Source of the DNA: Gari tellinella
Lineage: Eukaryota > Mollusca > Bivalvia > Cardiida > Psammobiidae
DNA: 64,000 nt
NCBI GenBank assembly: GCA_922989275.2
Contig: OV277861.1
Span: forward strand, 42,819,623 to 42,883,622
Direction of reading: 5' to 3'
Of the stretch, positions 57,650-64,000 are shown piece after piece; position 1 is the first letter of the stretch; every line of letters starts with the position of its first letter. Below the pieces are notes generated by a model, which worked only from the letters and a program-made list of their open reading frames with translations, made no database searches and was not told the origin of the DNA. A program made the position numbers and the translations under genes.

Positions 57650-58650
57650 TGCATACTGTACTTTGGGAATAATTGGTCGTGGTTATTAATTGGCCACCTG
57701 TTACAAATGGTGAAAATTCAATACCCCAAAATATCCTTATTATTGATGAACACAAATGTCAATTATGGCCGGGGATATGTATCTCAACCCAAACATAGTC
57801 CGGAAGATTCATGCCTCTTTCCGATAACCTGTAATTTGTGCCAAGTAAACCGTGAATAATATGCAAACACACTATTGTTTACCTTTATTTACTTTTATCC
57901 AAGTTGTTTGTGTAAGCAGATATCCCAAACTATAATTTACACGAGCGTTAATTCCTTGAAAAACGAACACTCTTGACCGCAAAATGAAACAGAAAACATT
58001 CACGTCTTTACCTTAGACGGTGTTCGATCTTATTTTTATCACGTTAATATCGATACAGTCAATGCGATATACTATAAACCAGTCTAACTGACCATATTAT
58101 TCACCTTACACATCGGAACAATTTACGAACTAATTCGGAGTTTTATTAATAGTCAATTTTAATACTCGATAATTTTTACCGGGTGTTTTAGCCTTGAAAT
58201 TCATTCTATTGTGAGTTTGTTTTCTGAGTAGCCAATGCAGAAACATACAAACTGTTTACTGACATTTTCAGGCATAGCATATTTTAGTCATTCTGTTTTA
58301 GCATCTGTTCTACTTTCAAAGCCATTTTATCAAGTTCAGTTGCGATTTTGGGGCCAATTTCATCAACATTGACAATGGTATAGTATCATATATATACGAT
58401 AGGATAGGTGGTTTACGATTTTATATACCATATACCGCAATGGGTTTCATCAGACCATAGGGAGTAAACATGGTCTATGGTGGGTTTACGATGTTTCATT
58501 AAACCGGTCCTTCATACATATGGGTGTTTGATTTTTCGCCCCTTGGATCTCAGAATGGCCAAAATTAAAGAACCAGAACAAAAAACAATCTTTTAGCACA
58601 AAATGGCCAAATTATAATGACGCCAATTATTCCCAAAGTACGGTTTATAT
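57650..58650. mobile_element. Terminal-inverted-repeat element in SD2 copy 2
   Basis: GTACTTTGGGAATAATTGG near 57658 is inverted near 58644 (CCAATTATTCCCAAAGTAC). Absent from copy 1, where the flanks meet around 11870-11893. Edges are approximate and the class is not assigned. An inner palindrome-like stretch (GATAGGATAGGTGGTTTACG..) is present. Confidence 0.65.
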
Positions 58651-58731
58651 TTTGTTTCAATTAAAAAATGTAACGCTATTACTTGACCTTTACACAAAAA
58701 CTTTTTTAAAGTTACTCTTTCAAAAGTTTAC

Positions 58732-58859
58732 CTTATGGAAGGTTTAGTCTTGTTTTGTGCCATCTCTATCTGAACATCTTTGAGGTGAGATTCATGATTT
58801 TCTTCTGTATCTTCAGCATCTTGTATTTCCATAGCACTGGCCAATGCATCATCACTAGC
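58732..58859 (-). CDS. Small coding exon upstream of the VKLE exon, copy 2
   Basis: 128 nt, acceptor ATTTTCAG at right, donor GTAAAC at left. The frame ASDDALASAMEIQDAEDTEE..KTKPSI plus AG is intact and joins the next exon (AG+G = Arg). Same length and phase as 11975-12102; the differences are substitutions only, which is what a conserved coding exon would show. No recognised domain. It would be the most upstream known exon of the gene leading through 55155-56007 to the zinc-finger exon. Confidence 0.65.
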
Positions 58860-59040
58860 CTGAAAATAATTAATCAGTTACACATGTCTATCAATTGAAA
58901 GAGACTATAGTCAATCAATTAAACATATCTAACACTCGAAATAGACTATATATAGACTATCTGTTACATAATAATGTCTAGCACCTAAAATTAAACTATA
59001 GTTAATCTGGAACATATGTCTAACACCTGGAATAGGCAAT

Positions 59041-59165
59041 TATCAATGATTCCGGGTCGTTTCGCGCCCAAGCCGTTTCCTCCCTGGTCGTTTCGCCCCT
59101 GGTCGTTTCGCTCCCAAATGAGACCCGAGTCATTTCGCCCCCTAAGGGCTAGTCGTTTCGCCCCC
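59041..59165. repeat. Minisatellite with GTCGTTTCGCCCC motif
   Basis: Five or six variants of GTCGTTTCGCCCCC(T) at irregular spacing, unusually GC-rich for the region. Confidence 0.7.
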
Positions 59166-59231
59166 AATTTTATAAACTTACTTTATATATGTATGTTATC
59201 CCATAAACTTAAGTTTTAAGTTTCATGTAAT

Positions 59232-60726
59232 AACAAGAGCACCGCAAGCCGGGCACATTATACGCCCGTCAAATCGATCTTAGAATGTAGTCATACTAAA
59301 ACCCTATCAAGGTAAAGTGAACAAAAGGGAAAGAACCCTGAAAGTTAGGGGTCATATGCTGTCCAAGTTTCAAAAGGATTGGAATAAATTTGTTTGAGAA
59401 AAACAGCAGACAAACAAAAAAATGCCTGTTTTTTACGATAAAAGGGGCTTAACTCTTGAATGTCAGGGGCAATCATGCTGGTTATCAAACTTGACCGAGA
59501 CATTATGGTCATACACATGCTGATCAAGTTTCAAAAGGATTTGAATAAATTTCTTTGAATTAAAGAGCGGACAAACTAAGAAACGCCCGTTTTTGACAAA
59601 ATAAGGGGCATAACTCTTGAATGTCTTGGGCAATCTTGCTGGTTATGTAACATAACCGAGACAATATGGTCATACACATGCTGACCAAGTTTCAAAAGGA
59701 TTGCAATAATTTCTTTGAGTAAGGGCGCGGACAAACTAAAATATGCCCGTTTTTGACGAAAAAGGGGCATAACTCTTGATAGTCTGGGGCAATCTTGCTG
59801 GTTGTTTAACTTGACCCAGACATTATGGTCATACACATGCTGACCAAGTTTCAAAAGGATTGGAATATATTTGTTTGAGTTAGAGAGCGGACAATCTAAA
59901 ATATGCCCGTTTTGGTTTTTTTACGAAAAAAGGGGCATAACTCTTGAATGTCTTGGGCAATCCTGCTGGTTATCGAACTTGACTGAGATATTATGGTCAT
60001 ACACATGCTGACAAAGTTTCAAAAGGATTTGAATATATTTCTTTGAGTTAGAGAGCGGACAAACTAAAATATGCCCGTTTTTGACGAAAAAAGGGGCATA
60101 ACTCTTGAATGTCTGGGGCAATCCTGCTGGTTATCGAACTTGACCGAGATATTATGGTCATACACATGCTGACAAAGTTTCCAAAGGATTAAAATAAATT
60201 TGTTTGAGTTAGAGAGCGGACAAACTAAAATGCCTGACGAAAAAGGGACATAACTCTTAAATGTCTGGGTCGATCGTGCTGGTTATCGAACTTGATCGAG
60301 AAATTATGGCCATACACGTTCTGACCAAGTTTCAAAAGGATTGGACTAAATTTGAGTTAGAGAGCGGACATGAAAAAGTTAACGGACGGACAGACGGACG
60401 TTCTTACGCTACGATACTTATGTGGCTATTTTCTATTGTTTTCTCTTGCGTGGCTAGCCACACAAGAGACAATTTCTTTTTGCTCTAACTTGGAATAGAA
60501 TGATCTGGAGGCTAACCCTACCCCTAACCCTATGTCCCACAACTGGCCAGGTTAATGTCACAAGAAATGGCCAGGTTAATGTCACAAGAGATGGCCAGGT
60601 TAATGTTTTTCTATTATGGGGCTAAGAATTTTAGCCACATAAGTATCCTAGCGTAGGCACGGACGGACAGACAGACGGACAGCGCCACGACATAATACGT
60701 CCCGTCTGAAGACGGGCGTATAAAAA
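59232..60726 (+). mobile_element. Pearl-like element D4 with a MITE in its microsatellite
   Basis: Left end AACAAGAGCACCGCAAGCC. About seven ~150-bp units. Right end CCCGTCTGAAGACGGGCGTA. The ACGG tract is interrupted at 60405-60655 by an inverted-repeat element. Confidence 0.8.
60405..60655. mobile_element. 251-bp MITE
   Basis: TACGCTACGATACTTATGTG is inverted at the right (CACATAAGTATCCTAGCGTA, one mismatch). The inside has CTAACCCTACCCCTAACCCT and three GGCCAGGTTAATGTCACAAG-like repeats. Both flanks are (GACG)-type microsatellite. Confidence 0.8.
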
Positions 60727-61634
60727 TGAATAGAAAATCAATTTGTATTTCTCCGAATTTGTATTTGTAAAACAATAAAAGAGTGAAAAATATAATGTAT
60801 CGTGTTATTTGTTCTTAAAATTTCTAATATTTTTGTAAATTTATGTTATATTTGAAATTTATAATCATATTTATTAAACTTTAAAAGATTAGCTACAAAT
60901 GAATTAATAATAATTACATTGTTGTTGTTTGATTGCATTAACTGTTTAAACATAACATGATTGCCATAGTAACACATAATTATTTTAACACTTGAATGTG
61001 TTAATATGACGACAATTTGTTATCTTTCACATACGTAAGTGTCAAATAATTTGCGAACGTGCGAGGGCATAAAGAATGTCCACGGTACCATCAAACAGGT
61101 GTTAATTTGCTTTGTTTATTGCAACTTGTTTCTTGCGTTTTTCACGAACTTTGATGTTTAATGAGGGATTATAATTAAGAAAACCAAACCCGTCATTTAA
61201 CATTGAAACAACGGATTTGAATAGAAATCAATTTTGATTGGTTTTAAGGTAATTACAGGTTGTGATTAAATATTATTGAACGATGATTCGATGAAAATTA
61301 GAGTAAATCGAGTTTGATTGGTCTTTAGATAATTACAGGTTTGATTAAATATTATTGAACGATGATTCGATGAAAATTAGAGTAAATCGAGTTTGATTGG
61401 TTTTTTAGATAATTATATTGTATATGCAATTTTATTGGAAGACGGAAAAAAAGATACTAATAAAAGGTGGTTTTCGAGATGTTCTCGTTATATCTATCTA
61501 ATTGTTGATAGGCTATAATTTACGTGCGTGAGTGAAACAAGTTCTAAGACAGGATTTGTGAATAGTGATTTAGATTACTGTTGTGTCTTTAAAATAATTT
61601 TGGATTGAGGAATAATTAAGTAAGATAGTGGCAT
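60727..61634. other. No gene seen; possible 5' region of the next exon
   Basis: AT-rich, with a ~95-bp tandem duplication around 61230-61420 (AATATTATTGAACGATGATT repeated). Could hold the promoter and 5' leader of the PHD-like exon, but no specific signal is identifiable. Confidence 0.4.
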
Positions 61635-61770
61635 ATGCTGTGGTTCACTATGTTTTTTGTGTTCACAATGAGTGATATTTGCATAGCATGCGAGAAAGTG
61701 GTACATACACTACAAGAAGCAATAACATGTGACGGTTGTGGTCGATGGCACCACAGGACGTGCAATTCTG
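61635..61770 (+). CDS. First coding exon of a PHD-like zinc-finger protein (partial)
   Basis: Three in-frame ATGs (61635, 61650, 61668) precede SDICIACEKVVHTLQEAITC, and the exon ends at the consensus donor G|GTTAGT. Cysteines and histidine follow C-x2-C..C-x2-C-x4-H-x2-C (CDGCGRWHHRTC), the first half of a PHD-type finger. The second half would be in a downstream exon not found before 64000. Such small half-PHD modules occur in host chromatin proteins and also in mollusc transposon-derived FLYWCH/MULE-type proteins; the sequence does not decide between them. The third ATG may be the true start because it directly precedes the finger. Confidence 0.55.
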
Positions 61771-61839
61771 GTTAGTTATTTATCATTTTAAAAAAAAACA
61801 TGTTACCACACTCACTGCTATGATAATGTATTAACCATT

Positions 61840-63200
61840 ACACCAATTTATCCCGAATATATTGGTTAATTGCAAAAAGCTTGGATACTGATCAGTTGCA
61901 GAATATAACTCGGCGTATGATCAGGATCAAAACTGTTTGACATTTTTTGAATTTAGTCTAGTTATATATAAAATAACATTGAAATACAGACGATCCACTT
62001 TTTGACAGGTTGATATGGCATACCCGAGAATGGATTATAGAAATTGTAAATCTTTATATCGTTTCCCATTAAGCATGTGCATTGACGAATTTTCAATGTC
62101 ATGAAATTGTTAGTTTGGTCATCTGAAATATAGATCTATTTCATATATTTCGATTTCACTGTAGTCATGTTGCCTAAGATTGATGAATGAGAATTAAACT
62201 ATTTTTAAAAATGTTGAATATGTAATATTGCCGTGCACGTTAAATACGTGCATCATTACCATGGTTGTAACTATTATATTATTAACCTGCAGATTTAATT
62301 TTTATGTATTAACTTTCACTGATTATCTCGAATACAAGTGGTTATTTATAAAAAGTTGAACCCTAACCAGATTCCGAGTAACTCGGCGTATGATCAGGAT
62401 TAAAACTATTTGATATTCCATCAGGTATTTAAAATTATCAATTTACCGTAAGTTTAAAATTTTAGGAACAAGTGCAGAACAAGGACAGACGATAAATATC
62501 TAAATATTTTAGAGTTGACTGTTGTTATTTTCTCTAAGATTTAAGAATAAGAAATAAGGGTATTTAATAAATAAGGAATGTAATATTGCCGTGCACGTTA
62601 AACATGTGCATCACTACTACCATGGTAGAAAATATCTAAATAAATTGCTGATTTAATATTTATGTACTAATCCCTTTACTGGTTATCCCGAATATAATTG
62701 GTTATTCATAAAGAAAGTTTGGACCCTAACCAGATGCCGAGTTACTCGGCGTATGATCAAGATTAAAACTATTGGTATTCCATCAATGATTTAAAATTAT
62801 CAATTTACCGTAAGTTAAAATTTTAGGAATAAGTGCAGACGATAAATAGCTAAATATGTTAGATTTGGTAATATAATATTTCCATACACGTTAACACGTG
62901 CGTTGCTACCATGGTAGAAAATAATAATACTATTTTAATAATCAACAGTTTTATTGTTATGTACTAATCTTTTCATTGATTATCCCGAATATAAGTGGTT
63001 ATTCATAAATAGTTTGGACCCTAACCAGATGCCGAGTTACTTGGTGTATGATCAGGATTAAAACTATTTGATATTCCATCATTGCTTTAATTATCAATTT
63101 ACTGCAAATTTAAAATTCTAGGGAAAATGCAGACGATAAATATCTAAATATGTTAGATTGGATATTATAATATTTCCTTGCACGTGCATTACTACCATTG
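61840..63200. repeat. Tandem ~310-460-bp repeats, each with an HP1-like hairpin
   Basis: Four diverged units share TTATCCCGAATATAAGTGGTTATTCATAAA, then GACCCTAACCAGATGCCGAG, TTACTCGGCGTATGATCAGG and, in three, a CGTTAAxACGTGCAT..ACCATGGTAG block. It follows the PHD-like exon and would lie in its first intron. Confidence 0.75.
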
Positions 63201-63516
63201 TTGAAAATATTTTCTTTTATATAATATCGGCAGTATAATTGTTATTTATCCTACCTCCTACAAGTTTCTAGCTATCCGATTGGTGAATTGGCGTCACGTG
63301 AAAGCCGTGTATTTTCCATCCACTGCTTTCAGCAACCTAATAATATTGGCCCGGGGGCAACAGATCTTATGCACGTGAAAAACGTTAGCAACGTAACGTT
63401 CAAAATGGCTAACGTTCAATGAAGATGACGTCATTTGGTTTCTATAACGGCCGCGCTTATGTAAACATTCAAACAATTCACATATTCGTTGATTTTGTAC
63501 CAGGTACAGTGGAGAA

Positions 63517-63757
63517 AACGTTATTCTTTCCAAATAAACGCGTTTACGCTTAAAACTAAAAAATCCATTGCAAACAGTTTGGAGCCAGATCAGACGCCCG
63601 GGTGATCCGGGGTCTGATCAGGCTCCAAACTGTTTTCCAGTTGTATAAAAATGAATAGTCAGAGTTGTCAAAAAGTTGTTATTTTGTACATTTAGTACGA
63701 TGCGTTTGCGTTTCGTTTGCGTTTAAACGGGAAAGAATAACATTGACCCCACTGTTT
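63517..63757. mobile_element. MITE (GTTATTCTTTCC family) with central HP1 hairpin
   Basis: CGTTATTCTTTCCAAATAAA..CGC at the left is inverted at the right (GCGTTTAAACGGGAAAGAAT..AAC). At 63570-63634 it contains a nearly perfect HP1 hairpin (CAAACAGTTTGGAGCCAGAT). Confidence 0.7.
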
Positions 63758-64000
63758 ACAATAATCAAGTCATTATAAAACGGTTGCTGATTAAGATGTA
63801 TACAGTTTTTGGGCCGTAAACATTACGTCACGCACTAATGTTAAGATAATGATTGATGACATCATGTTTTCATATTATATGACAGTGACCGCCTTTAATC
63901 TATTTTGTCAAGAATAAAAGGTAGTCGGTAGGATAAAAACGTTACACAGTGTTCAGGTGACCTAATATGGAATATACACTGCCAGTAAATTCCATATGGG

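Larger units (their letters stand above)
54910..59045 (-). repeat. Segmental duplication SD2, copy 2
   Basis: Colinear with 10255-12460 apart from two insertions (56159-57206 and about 57650-58650), a longer VKLE exon and a shorter minisatellite. Confidence 0.85.

Noticed and set aside
60500..60540. Telomeric repeat or interstitial telomere
   Set aside because: Only three irregular CTAACCC/CTACCCC units inside a MITE; animal telomere repeats would be longer and regular.

Overview
The window looks like repeat-dense, intron-bearing nuclear DNA from a bivalve mollusc. The evidence is many copies of satellite-cored elements with GACGG/ACGG microsatellites and hairpin ends (the architecture of the bivalve 'pearl' elements), several Tc1/mariner-like and LINE remnants, and C2H2 zinc-finger and VKLE-repeat exons bounded by GT..AG splice sites. 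No bacterial, viral, tRNA/rRNA or CRISPR locus is supported. The taxon is inferred from repeat style and was not checked by a search.

Layout. 1-2.1 kb: a segment duplicated again near 40.8-41.3 kb, with a pearl-like element (A1) inserted. 2.1-8.6 kb: satellite-type repeats, a nest of transposons (pearl-like K, a CCGTATTCTGA element, a Tc1-like element, a LINE scrap), then pearl-like B1. 10.2-12.5 kb: two coding exons on the minus strand encoding tandem VKLE (SUMO-consensus) repeats; this segment is duplicated at 54.9-59.0 kb. 13.7-22.2 kb: more pearl-like elements, LINE fragments, a pogo-like MITE and minisatellites. 22.8-33.4 kb: the main find, a 10.6-kb DNA transposon with long terminal inverted repeats and a 3-bp TAC duplication. 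It sits in a pearl-like B element and carries one decayed gene for a large protein with zinc-binding N-terminal motifs, an XPG/FEN-like nuclease region and a CXC cysteine motif, most reminiscent of Academ (AcademX) transposases. 33.4-36.8 kb: remainder of the B host and a nested C/A pair. 37.5-39.3 kb: a minus-strand exon coding for 20 C2H2 fingers. 39.7-48 kb: Tc1 remnants and nested pearl-like elements. 48-55 kb: large palindromes, satellite-type repeats, pearl-like H and a Tc1 remnant. 55-59 kb: the second VKLE exon pair, carrying two transposon insertions absent from copy 1. 59-64 kb: pearl-like D4 with a MITE in its microsatellite, a small PHD-like first exon on the plus strand, and a tandem-repeat intron-like region.

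How the genes fit together. The minus-strand exons at 58732-58859, 55155-56007 and 37568-39292 have matching splice phases (2/1, then 0/0), so they can form one gene: an acidic head, SUMO-consensus repeats and a 20-finger DNA-binding array, which would suit a SUMO-regulated transcription factor. The copy at 10546-12102 has the same first two exons but no zinc-finger exon in the window. Nearly everything else is mobile DNA, mostly degenerate and often nested; the nesting lets exact insertion sites be read. All calls come from reading the sequence; homology and family names are from memory and were not searched.
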